From Porphyromonadaceae bacterium UBA7180 (GTDB lineage Bacteria > Bacteroidota > Bacteroidia > Bacteroidales > Muribaculaceae): a DNA stretch of 42,975 nucleotides. The stretch spans positions 1 through 42,975 of the forward strand of contig DKVK01000027.1 in the NCBI GenBank assembly GCA_002491165.1. Reading direction: 5' to 3'. The notes beneath the pieces are model-generated. The model saw only the letters and a list, made by a program, of their open reading frames with translations, searched no databases and was not told the DNA's origin. This document shows positions 33,272 through 40,926 of this stretch, piece by piece (within the stretch, counting starts at the first letter, position 1; each line of letters starts with the position of its first letter). The position numbers and the translations under genes are program-made.

Positions 33272-33517
33272 AATCTTTAAGATAAAGGGTTATATACCGT
33301 ACCGCCCCCTCCTTGCGGTACAGGGACGGACATAACGGATCATCAATGCACACACGGCCGTGACGGCGCAGCCCGTATGCGGCCATAGGGAGAGAGTATT
33401 TCAAGGACGCCGCCGGTTCCGGTTAACAATAAAAAACCTCGCGTCCTTCTTATTAAGACGCACGAAAGGGCAATTTCGTTTATTGCTGTTAATCTGTTTA
33501 AAAACATATTTTTTTAT
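33272..33517. other. Regulatory gap between divergent dcuB and aspA with inverted repeats
   Basis: No gene. The dcuB-aspA gap is 356 bp. It holds GTACCGC/GCGGTAC (33299-33305 and 33315-33321) within the dcuB leader, the perfect palindrome CACGGCCGTG (33353-33362), and AAGGACGC/GCGTCCTT (33403-33410 and 33441-33448). I found no TAnnTTTG box for dcuB. One or more stems may be operators or leader structures. Confidence 0.5.
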
Positions 33518-33548
33518 TTGCAAGGTCGGATTTTTCTCTTTACCTTTG
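33518..33548 (+). promoter_or_regulatory. aspA promoter
   Basis: TTG (33518-33520), a 20-nt spacer and TACCTTTG (33541-33548). The leader to the ATG at 33628 would be about 73 nt. Confidence 0.8.
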
Positions 33549-33627
33549 CCGAATCGTTCCGGCGCCATGCTTTTTTGCGTTGGAATTTATTGCTTTAATA
33601 TCATTATACCATAAAAACATAATATAT

Positions 33628-35067
33628 ATGTCAGAGACATGCAATAAAGAATTCCGTCAGGAGTCCGACCTGCTGGGCACACGCGAAGTGCCGGCCTGCG
33701 CTCTCTACGGCGTACAGACCCTGCGCGGTCTGGAAAATTTCGAGATCTCAAAATTCCATCTCTACGATTATCCCGAGTTCATCAACGGTCTGGCATACAC
33801 GAAACTGGGTGCCGCCATCGCCAACCACAAGCTGGGACTGCTCACCGACGAGCAGTTCGAGGCTATCTCCCGGGCCTGCCGCGAAATCCTCGACGGCAAG
33901 TTCCACGACCAGTTCCCCGCCGACATGATCCAGGGCGGCGCCGGTACTACCACCAACATGAACGCCAATGAGGTGATTGCCAACCGCGCCCTCGAAATCA
34001 TGGGCCACAAACGCGGTGAATACCAGTACTGCTCACCCAACGACCACGTTAACCGCTCGCAGTCTACCAACGACGCATACCCCACAGCCATCCACCTCGG
34101 CCTCTACGCAGCAAACAAGCGCTTCATCAAACACTACGAGAAACTCATCGCTGCCTTCCGAGCCAAAGGGGACGAGTTCAAGGACATCGTGAAGATGGGC
34201 CGCACCCAGCTCGAAGATGCCGTCCCCATGACACTGGGGCAGACTTTCCACGGATTCGCAGCCGCCCTCGAAGATGAAATCAAACACCTCAACGAGGCCG
34301 CCAACGACTTCCTGACAGTCAACATGGGCGCCACCGCCATCGGCACGGGCATCTGCGCCGAACCGGGCTACGCCGAACTCTGCGTGGAAGCCCTCCGCGA
34401 AGTCACAGGCTGGGACATCGCCCTGGCTCCCGATCTTGTGGGCGCTACCTCTGACACCTCCTCAATGGTCGGCTACTCATCGGCCCTGAAACGCGTCGCC
34501 ACCAAGGTAAGCAAAATCAGCAACGACCTGCGCCTGCTCGCTTCCGGCCCCCGCTGCGGCCTCGGCGAAATCAACCTCCCCGCCATGCAGCCCGGCTCAT
34601 CCATCATGCCCGGCAAGGTCAACCCCGTTATCCCCGAGGTTATGTCGCAGATCTGCTTCAAGGTCATGGGCAACGACGTGTGCGTCACCATGGCTTCGGA
34701 AGCCGCCCAGATGGAACTCAACGCCATGGAACCCGTCACCGCACAGTGCGACTTCGAGTCCGTTGACATCATGATCAACGGCTTCGAGACACTGCGCACA
34801 CGCTGCGTGGAAGGCATCACGGCCAACGCCGACAAGTGCCTCGCCAACGTTCACAACTCCATCGGTATCGTGACGGCCCTCAACCCCATCATCGGTTACA
34901 AGAACTCCACGAAGATAGCCAAAGAGGCCCTCGAGACAGGCCGCGGTGTCATCGAACTCGTTCTCGAGCACGGCATCCTCTCCAAGGAAGACCTCGACAT
35001 CATCCTGGCACCGGAGAACATGATCAAGCCCGTCAAGCTCGACATCAAGCCCAAGAAACAGCTCTAA
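33628..35067 (+). CDS. aspA: Aspartate ammonia-lyase
   Basis: 480 residues from the ATG at 33628; an in-frame upstream start at 33580 would add 16 residues not seen in the family. It deaminates aspartate to fumarate and ammonia in the cytoplasm. The fumarase/aspartase superfamily signature GSSIMPGKVNPV starts at Gly323 and carries the catalytic serine loop (Ser325). GGAGTTTNMNANEV and SPNDHVNRSQSTNDAYPT, the substrate-binding blocks, are intact. It is divergent from dcuB-ansB-porin and completes the path asparagine to aspartate to fumarate. Ends at a clear terminator. Confidence 0.96.
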   Translation: MSETCNKEFRQESDLLGTREVPACALYGVQTLRGLENFEISKFHLYDYPEFINGLAYTKLGAAIANHKLGLLTDEQFEAISRACREILDGKFHDQFPADMIQGGAGTTTNMNANEVIANRALEIMGHKRGEYQYCSPNDHVNRSQSTNDAYPTAIHLGLYAANKRFIKHYEKLIAAFRAKGDEFKDIVKMGRTQLEDAVPMTLGQTFHGFAAALEDEIKHLNEAANDFLTVNMGATAIGTGICAEPGYAELCVEALREVTGWDIALAPDLVGATSDTSSMVGYSSALKRVATKVSKISNDLRLLASGPRCGLGEINLPAMQPGSSIMPGKVNPVIPEVMSQICFKVMGNDVCVTMASEAAQMELNAMEPVTAQCDFESVDIMINGFETLRTRCVEGITANADKCLANVHNSIGIVTALNPIIGYKNSTKIAKEALETGRGVIELVLEHGILSKEDLDIILAPENMIKPVKLDIKPKKQL

Positions 35068-35103
35068 GCCACCCTCCCGCTTAGGCGGAGACACAAATAA
35101 ACA

Positions 35104-35129
35104 AGCCCCGAGGCACACGCCCCGGGGCT
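35104..35129 (+). terminator. aspA terminator
   Basis: AGCCCCG and CGGGGCT arms (with a mismatch, then GGC/GCC) around ACAC, followed by CTTATTTT. It lies 36 nt after the aspA stop. The remaining stretch to 35224 shows nothing notable. Confidence 0.75.
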
Positions 35130-35224
35130 CTTATTTTCTCTCTCAGTAACGTCACTTGACGCACCTAACCGCCTGGACTTTACCAAGTTAACTGTTTCAA
35201 CCAAGCCTAACTTGCCTAAGCGCG

Positions 35225-37324
35225 TCATCGCGGCTTGAGGGCTGTGGTTATGAGGCGGGCTTTGGCCGGCCCTACCACTTCGGCTATGGCGTCTTCGGAG
35301 GCTTCGCGCAGACGCTTCAGGCTTTTGAACTTGCGCATCAGCTCGCGGCTCGTGGCCGGTCCTATCCCCTTTATCGAATCAAGGGCCGAGACGGTCTGCG
35401 ACTTGCTGCGGCGCAGGCGGTGGTGCGTGATGCCGAAGCGGTGCGCCTCGTCACGCAGATGCTGCACCACACGCAACGACGGACTCTTCTTGTCGATATA
35501 TAGCGGCAGCGAGTCGCCCGGGAAGTAGATTTCCTCAAGCCGCTTGGCTATGCCGATGAGCGCTACCTTGCCGCGTATGCCGAGTTCCTCGAAAGTCTCC
35601 ACAGCGGCGCTTAATTGCCCTTTCCCGCCGTCGACGATGACCAGCTGGGGTAATCCCTCACCTTCGCTCATAAGACGCGAATAACGGCGGTGCAGCGCCT
35701 CCTTCATAGACGCGAAATCATCGGGTCCCTCCACCGTCTTTATAAGGAAGTGCCGGTAGTCTTTTTTCGACGGTTTGCCGTTGCGGAAGACAACGCAACT
35801 CGACACCGGATTCGTACCCTGGATATTGGAGTTGTCGAAGCACTCTATATGCCGCGGTTGCTCGGAGAGTCGGAAGTCGGCTTTCATCCTTTCCATCAGC
35901 TTCTCCACCGCACGGTCGGGGTTGAGTTTTTCAGCCAATTTCTCCTTGTCGGCAATGTATTGCAGCACGTTTTTATGAGCCATCTCGAGCATCTTTTTCA
36001 CTGCGCCGCGCTGCGGGATGGCGAAGCTCATTCCCTCGAACTCCACGTCGGGTTTGAAGGGTACCACTACTCTCCCGGGCGCAAGGTTGAACCGCACTTT
36101 TATTTCCATGACGGCCATAGAGAGTATCTCCTCCCGGCTCTCGCCGAAGAGGCGCCGGTAACCGAGGTTCACGCTCTGCGTGACGGCGCCGTTGTGCAGG
36201 TGCATGAAGTTGATGTAGGAATATTCACCCTCCTCCTCGTAGGCGAAAACGTCGTTGTCGCCGGTCGCCGCCACGGGGATTACGCTCTTGGCATTGTATT
36301 TCTGCACAAGCTCGTATTTCAGTTTCAGCTCGTGTGCTTTCTCGAACTCCAGCTTTTCGGCGTGGCTCATCATCTGCTGTTTTAGGTGGTTCTCGAGGCT
36401 CACGGTGTCGCCGTTGAGGATTCTGCGCACCTGCGAGACGGTTTCGCCATAGACTTCCGGCGTCACCATTCCGCGACACGCTCCGCCGCATTTTCCTATA
36501 TGGTAATCGAGGCACAGGCGGTACTTGTTCCCTTTCACGCCTTCCGGAGTAAAAAGGTGTAGGCAACTGCGCAGCGGGTATATATCGCGGATAAGCTGGA
36601 GCACCGTTTTCGCAGCCGGGATATTGGTATAGGGACCGTAATAGCGGCCCTTCTCACCTTTGTCGCGCGTCATGAAAACGCGGGGATAAAGTTCGTTGGT
36701 GACCACTATCCAGGGATAGGATTTGTCATCCTTGAGCAAGACATTGTAGCGCGGCTGATACTCCTTTATCATAGCGTTCTCAAGGTGCAAAGCCTCCTCT
36801 TCGGATGCTACGACGATAAACCGCATGTCGGCGATGTTGCGCACCAGGAGGTTGGTGCGCGTAATGTCGTGACGACGGTTGAAGTATGACGACACACGGC
36901 GTTTCAGACGCTTCGCCTTGCCCACATATATCACCCTCCCCTGTTTGTCAAGATACATGTAGACGCCGGGCTTCTCCGGCAGGGCGAGTATCTTATCGCG
37001 GAGGTTTTTGCCGGGACGGTTGTTATAGATGTCATCGCGCGTTCGGTCCGGAACTATTTCGAGTTCCAGTCCACCCATTTCATCGATAATTCTGGCGCTA
37101 TCGAAATGCGTGCGTTGCTGCGCGACAGGAGACGGCGATGCAGGTTCCGCAGAATTTTCCGCCGATTCTGACGGTAATTGCGACGAGGAAACCGGTACCT
37201 GGGGAAGAGCGATTGTTTCACGTGGAACAGCCCCCAACCCGTTTTCCTCTTGCGGATTACCGTCACTTATGCATTCGGATTCACCGATGTTTTTTGCACT
37301 TATATCTTTGTCGGGAAGGTCCAT
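35225..37324 (-). CDS. uvrC: UvrABC system protein C, with unusual N-terminal extension
   Basis: 699 residues as read from the ATG at 37324. GIY-YIG nuclease domain at about 113-195 (KPGVYMYLDKQGRVIYVGKA), UVR motif near 310-345 (EKLEFEKAHELKLKYE), RNase H-like second nuclease domain with HIECFDNSNIQGTNPVSSCV and VDGGKGQL, and a C-terminal helix-hairpin-helix (LDSIKGIGPATSRELM). It makes both incisions in nucleotide excision repair. The family is about 600 residues; the first 82 residues are Ser/Pro/Glu-rich, show lower third-position GC than the body by eye, and contain a parS site. An ATG at 37078 would give 617 residues and may be the true start. It follows apt on the same strand with a hairpin between them. 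Confidence 0.93.
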   Translation of the reverse strand: MDLPDKDISAKNIGESECISDGNPQEENGLGAVPRETIALPQVPVSSSQLPSESAENSAEPASPSPVAQQRTHFDSARIIDEMGGLELEIVPDRTRDDIYNNRPGKNLRDKILALPEKPGVYMYLDKQGRVIYVGKAKRLKRRVSSYFNRRHDITRTNLLVRNIADMRFIVVASEEEALHLENAMIKEYQPRYNVLLKDDKSYPWIVVTNELYPRVFMTRDKGEKGRYYGPYTNIPAAKTVLQLIRDIYPLRSCLHLFTPEGVKGNKYRLCLDYHIGKCGGACRGMVTPEVYGETVSQVRRILNGDTVSLENHLKQQMMSHAEKLEFEKAHELKLKYELVQKYNAKSVIPVAATGDNDVFAYEEEGEYSYINFMHLHNGAVTQSVNLGYRRLFGESREEILSMAVMEIKVRFNLAPGRVVVPFKPDVEFEGMSFAIPQRGAVKKMLEMAHKNVLQYIADKEKLAEKLNPDRAVEKLMERMKADFRLSEQPRHIECFDNSNIQGTNPVSSCVVFRNGKPSKKDYRHFLIKTVEGPDDFASMKEALHRRYSRLMSEGEGLPQLVIVDGGKGQLSAAVETFEELGIRGKVALIGIAKRLEEIYFPGDSLPLYIDKKSPSLRVVQHLRDEAHRFGITHHRLRRSKSQTVSALDSIKGIGPATSRELMRKFKSLKRLREASEDAIAEVVGPAKARLITTALKPR
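37214..37229. promoter_or_regulatory. parS site 1 (ParB binding)
   Basis: TGTTTCACGTGGAACA; on the other strand TGTTCCACGTGAAACA, which is the spo0J-type parS of Bacillus subtilis as I remember it. The sequence lies inside the N-terminal extension of uvrC, where it encodes AVPRETI. Confidence 0.8.
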
Positions 37325-37352
37325 AGGTAATATGTGTATATTTTTGGCAACA

Positions 37353-37390
37353 GGCCGTGCGGATACCTTTCAGAGGGTATCGGCACGGCC
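37353..37390 (-). terminator. Long hairpin between apt and uvrC
   Basis: GGCCGTGCGGATACC (37353-37367) and GGTATCGGCACGGCC (37376-37390) pair over 15 positions with one mismatch. The minus-strand tail TGTTGCCAAAAATATAC is not U-rich. It may be a weak terminator or attenuator after apt, 28 nt before the long uvrC start. Confidence 0.55.
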
Positions 37391-37428
37391 GTAATCAGTA
37401 TTAAAAATCTACGGTGAAACCGAATAAA

Positions 37429-37953
37429 TCAGTACTTGAGAAGTGCTGTCACCTCACAGTTGGAGGGGAGATTTTCACGGCCATTAAGGGCGGTGAGTTC
37501 GACGATGAAGTTGATATATATTTTCTTAGGGTTCATGCTTTTCACCAGGTCGTAGCAAGCGGCCATTGTGCCGCCGGTGGCCAGCAGGTCATCATGGATA
37601 ACGACAACATCGTCTTCGTTGATGGCGTCGGAGTGCATCTCGATGGTATCGGTGCCATACTCTTTCGCATAGACTTTTTTTACGGTGACCGCAGGAAGTT
37701 TCCCGGGTTTGCGCGCCGGCACGAATCCACAACCCAATTCATAGGCGAGGATGGAGCCACAGATGAAACCACGCGATTCTATTCCCACCACTTTGGTGAC
37801 ACCTTTGTCGCGGTAAAGGTCGGCGAGTTTTTCGGAGCAGAGATGCAGCGCCTCGCCATCCTTTATCATTGTAGTGAGGTCGCGGAAGACGATACCCTTG
37901 ATCGGGAAATCGAGGACATCACGGATTTTCTCTTTCAGATTTTCAAGTTCCAT
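37429..37953 (-). CDS. apt: Adenine phosphoribosyltransferase
   Basis: 174 residues, normal for the family. It converts adenine and PRPP to AMP (purine salvage, cytoplasm). Hallmarks are FPIKGIVFRDLTTMIKD at the N-terminus, VVGIESRGFICGSILAYELG, GFVPARKPGKLP, and the PRPP-binding loop VVVIHDDLLATGGTMAA (about 116-132). The start ATG at 37953 follows an AT-rich leader of about 110 nt. It stands between mnmG and uvrC on the same strand, an order I recall from other Bacteroidales. A parS site overlaps the edge of its candidate promoter. Confidence 0.95.
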   Translation of the reverse strand: MELENLKEKIRDVLDFPIKGIVFRDLTTMIKDGEALHLCSEKLADLYRDKGVTKVVGIESRGFICGSILAYELGCGFVPARKPGKLPAVTVKKVYAKEYGTDTIEMHSDAINEDDVVVIHDDLLATGGTMAACYDLVKSMNPKKIYINFIVELTALNGRENLPSNCEVTALLKY

Positions 37954-38059
37954 ATTAATGTAACGTTATATATTGTGTTATTGTTTCAATCGTTTGCGGC
38001 TTCTACCCCATTGACATTATATTGCACATATCTCTTGACGTACGAAGGTGGAAGCCGAG

Positions 38060-38075
38060 CGTTCCACGTGGAACA
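38060..38075. promoter_or_regulatory. parS site 2 (ParB binding)
   Basis: CGTTCCACGTGGAACA: the inner 14 bases GTTCCACGTGGAAC form a perfect palindrome, matching the parS core at all but one outer position. It lies in the gap between mnmG and apt, 846 bp from site 1. Confidence 0.78.
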
Positions 38076-38081
38076 AATTTA
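38074..38081 (-). promoter_or_regulatory. Candidate apt -7 box abutting parS
   Basis: TAAATTTG on the minus strand, with a TTG only 16 nt upstream (short spacing). The expected transcription start would fall inside parS site 2, so ParB could block it. Confidence 0.4.
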
Positions 38082-38096
38082 AGGTAAGTCGTTGAG

Positions 38097-40034
38097 TCAA
38101 CGATTCATTAGAAGCAGGAGTATACTTACGTCGGCAGGCGATACGCCGGGAATGCGCGAAGCCTGCCCTATCGTGGCGGGACGGATACGCGTGAGTTTCT
38201 GGCGTGCCTCCGTACTCAGTGCCGTCATGGAATTGTAATCCACCTCGGCGGGAAGTTGCACGTAGTCGAGACGCGTCATCTTGTCGGCCACCTCTCGCTC
38301 ACGTTTTATGTATCCTTCATACTTGATGAGTATCTCGGCAGACTCCACTATTTCGCTACGCCGGAGCAGCTCAATCTTTTCTATCTGTTCGCTGAGCGGC
38401 GCATAAAGCGTAGCAAGTCGTGAGAAACTTATCTGTGGACGTTTCAGCAGGTCGGCAATGCTCGTTGACGCCGACATCGGCGAAGTGCCGAGCGCGGCGA
38501 GTATTTCGTTGTTATGCCCGGAGAGTTTCATCTTGTGGCGCGAGCACCATTCCAACAGTTTCTGTCGCGCTTCCAGTTTCGTGTCGAGCCACTGCTGCCG
38601 TTCCTCGGACGCAAGCCCTATTTCGCGACCGAGCGGTGTAAGGCGTTCGTCGGCATTGTCCTGCCGCAGGAGAATGCGGTATTCTGCCCTCGATGTAAAC
38701 ATACGGTAAGGTTCGTCCACACCTTTTGTAACGAGGTCGTCGATGAGGACACCGATATAAGCGCGGTCACGGCCGAGGATGACGGGGGCGAGATTGCGGA
38801 GGCTCCGCGCCGCGTTTATTCCGGCCATGAGCCCCTGTCCCGCCGCTTCCTCGTAGCCTGTGGTACCGTTCACCTGACCGGCGAAATACAGTCCTTCCAC
38901 AAGCTTGGTCTGAAGGTCGTGCGTAAGCTGCGTAGGGTCAAAAAAGTCATATTCTATGGCGTATCCAGGACGGTAAACCTGCACGTCGCGTAGAGCCTCT
39001 ATCTGTTGCAACGACTCAATCTGCACATCCCACGGCAACGAACTGGAGAAGCCGTTGACGTAGAATTCCTGCGTCGTCTCCCCTTCCGGTTCCAAGAAAA
39101 GCTGGTGGTTTTCCTTGTCCGGGAAGGTGACTATTTTGGTCTCGATGCTGGGGCAATAACGCGGTCCGATGCTATGGATCTGACCGTTGTACATCGGGGA
39201 ACGATTCAGATTTTCGCGCAATATGGAGTGCGACTCCGGGTTGGTGTAGACTATATAGCAATCGCGCGGACGGAGCGTTCTGTGCGACTCCGGAACAAAG
39301 GAGAATTTGTGGAAATCGCGCTCCACGAGTAGTGTTCCGTCAAGCGTTTCGGCCACCTTGTCGTCACCCTGCTGCGCCTCAGTTTTGCTGTAATCTATGC
39401 TGCGGCCGTCGATACGGACCGGCGTTCCGGTCTTCATGCGGTCGGTGGTGAAACCGAGTTTTACGAGTTGTTCCGTAAGGCCGTATGAGGCTTGTTCGGA
39501 GATGCGTCCGCCGGGAATCCGAGTCTCGCCGAAGTGCATCAGGCCGTTGAGGAATGTTCCCGCCGTAAGGATTACCTTCTTGGCCGAAAACTTGACACCG
39601 AGCGATGTAACAATGCCTGTCACCCTCGGAAGAGCGTCCTCCCTGTTCTCTATAATTAGCTGATTTACAGTATCTTGAAAAATGTCAAGATTTGGAGTCG
39701 CATCGAGGTGTCGGCGCCATTCGTCAATAAAACGCGTACGGTCACACTGCGCGCGCGGCGACCACACGGCCGGACCTTTCGAGCGGTTGAGCATACGGAA
39801 CTGCACGCTGCAAGCATCGGTAATAAGGCCTGTAAGGCCGCCGAGGGCATCGATTTCGCGCACTATCTGCCCCTTGGCGATGCCGCCGATTGCAGGGTTG
39901 CAAGACATCTGCGCAATTCGGTTCATATCGGAGGTAACAAGCAGCGTCTTCGCGCCCAGACATGCCGCCGCATGAGCAGCTTCGCACCCGGCGTGACCGC
40001 CCCCTATCACCACTACATCAAAATCAAATTTCAT
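38097..40034 (-). CDS. mnmG: tRNA uridine-5-carboxymethylaminomethyl modification enzyme MnmG
   Basis: 645 residues from the ATG at 40034; a TTG two codons upstream is less likely. FAD-binding VVVIGGGHAGCEAAHAAA at the N-terminus, SCNPAIGGIAKGQIVREIDALGG, KTGTPVRIDG, YCPSIETKIV, GQVNGTTGYEEAAGQGLMAG, and the C-terminal helical region QLPAEVDY. With MnmE it makes the cmnm5 group on wobble U34 of several tRNAs. Also called gidA because it is often found next to the chromosome origin. Six nt separate it from the ybeY stop, so the two are co-transcribed. Confidence 0.96.
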   Translation of the reverse strand: MKFDFDVVVIGGGHAGCEAAHAAACLGAKTLLVTSDMNRIAQMSCNPAIGGIAKGQIVREIDALGGLTGLITDACSVQFRMLNRSKGPAVWSPRAQCDRTRFIDEWRRHLDATPNLDIFQDTVNQLIIENREDALPRVTGIVTSLGVKFSAKKVILTAGTFLNGLMHFGETRIPGGRISEQASYGLTEQLVKLGFTTDRMKTGTPVRIDGRSIDYSKTEAQQGDDKVAETLDGTLLVERDFHKFSFVPESHRTLRPRDCYIVYTNPESHSILRENLNRSPMYNGQIHSIGPRYCPSIETKIVTFPDKENHQLFLEPEGETTQEFYVNGFSSSLPWDVQIESLQQIEALRDVQVYRPGYAIEYDFFDPTQLTHDLQTKLVEGLYFAGQVNGTTGYEEAAGQGLMAGINAARSLRNLAPVILGRDRAYIGVLIDDLVTKGVDEPYRMFTSRAEYRILLRQDNADERLTPLGREIGLASEERQQWLDTKLEARQKLLEWCSRHKMKLSGHNNEILAALGTSPMSASTSIADLLKRPQISFSRLATLYAPLSEQIEKIELLRRSEIVESAEILIKYEGYIKREREVADKMTRLDYVQLPAEVDYNSMTALSTEARQKLTRIRPATIGQASRIPGVSPADVSILLLLMNR

Positions 40035-40040
40035 AATCAA

Positions 40041-40466
40041 TCAGCTGAGGGCGTCCCACATTGCGAGGGCCGCGTTTTCGTGTGATTCCATAATTTCGCG
40101 CTCGCCGGGACCTTTATCATCGATGCCGCAAAGGTGCAGCACACCGTGGATGATGACACGCAGAAGTTCGCGGCAGTATTCCTGACCGAGGCCGGCGGCA
40201 TTAGACGCCACGGTATCAAGCGAAATTACAATGTCACCGGCCACAAGGCCGTCGTGCGTATAATCGAACGTTATTATATCAGTATAATAATCGTGGCCGA
40301 GGAAGTCTACGTTGGTCTTCAGGATATAGGCGTCATTGCAGAAGCAATAGTTGAGCTGCCCTACCCCGAAACAGTGCTCGCGCGCCACGTCGGCAATCCA
40401 ACGGCGCACGCTGTCGTAGTCAAGTGCGGGCATCGCGACGCCCTCGGTAAAAAATTCTATTGTCAT
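40041..40466 (-). CDS. ybeY: Endoribonuclease YbeY
   Basis: 141 residues from the ATG at 40466; the longer in-frame start at 40514 lies upstream of the -7 box and was rejected. The zinc motif is HGVLHLCGIDD, with His107, His111 and Asp117 where most phyla have a third His; Asp here is, as I recall, usual in Bacteroidetes. DIITFDY and GDIVISL are the other conserved blocks. YbeY acts in 16S rRNA 3'-end maturation and ribosome quality control. First gene of ybeY-mnmG. Confidence 0.92.
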   Translation of the reverse strand: MTIEFFTEGVAMPALDYDSVRRWIADVAREHCFGVGQLNYCFCNDAYILKTNVDFLGHDYYTDIITFDYTHDGLVAGDIVISLDTVASNAAGLGQEYCRELLRVIIHGVLHLCGIDDKGPGEREIMESHENAALAMWDALS

Positions 40467-40503
40467 AAATGTATTTATGAAAGTTGACTGGAAATTCCGA
40501 CCG

Positions 40504-40511
40504 CAAAGATA
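40504..40511 (-). promoter_or_regulatory. -7 box of ybeY-mnmG
   Basis: TATCTTTG on the minus strand, 37 nt before the chosen ybeY ATG. The expected -33 region reads TTTTTC, a weak match. Confidence 0.6.
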
Positions 40512-40559
40512 CAAAAATTCCTGAAAAACGGAAAAACTCAGCGAAAATAAAATTTCCGT

Positions 40560-40899
40560 ACCAAAGCAGATTTTTCTGACCGAAATTTCCAGGGATGTTT
40601 AAAACCTTTATATCTCACTGAATTTAAAGTATTTACCCCCAACTCAAGACATCTTAACTCCACCGAGAATCCCAAAATCACCTATCCCAGCCCGTCAGCC
40701 AACGATTATCCACCTTCATTTTCCTATTATACACCGGAAAATACCTAAACCAAGACAACTGAGGTACTTTCTTAGCATAGCTCACCCAAGAAACTGAGAG
40801 CGCATAAAATTTGGTTTTTGAAATTTCTTTTATCGGATACGAATTATTTGCATCCCGTAATTTTTCTGAGTGCGGTTCGGCGATCTCGATTTTTATTTT
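40560..40899. other. AT-rich non-coding gap with two DnaA-box-like words
   Basis: Part of the 460-bp gap between divergent ybeY and the glycosyltransferase. No reading frame is convincing. TTATCCACC (40706-40714) and TTATACACC (40727-40735) each match the DnaA box TTATNCACA at eight of nine positions, in the same orientation, 21 bp apart. The rest is AT-rich with no clear hairpin. Confidence 0.45.
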
Positions 40900-40907
40900 T
40901 AATTTTG
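40900..40907 (+). promoter_or_regulatory. -7 box of the glycosyltransferase gene
   Basis: TAATTTTG, 19 nt before the ATG at 40927. The -33 region has only a weak GTTCGG. Confidence 0.55.
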
Positions 40908-40926
40908 TGGTCTAAAACTTCGGACT

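Noticed and set aside
32048..33280. Plus-strand 410-codon frame opposite dcuB
   Set aside because: Composition (Gly/Asp/His/Arg-rich, no hydrophobic pattern) is that of an antisense shadow; dcuB is clear on the other strand.
40118..40150. Missing third zinc histidine in YbeY (Asp117)
   Set aside because: As far as I recall, Asp at this place is usual in Bacteroidetes YbeY, so it is not a defect.
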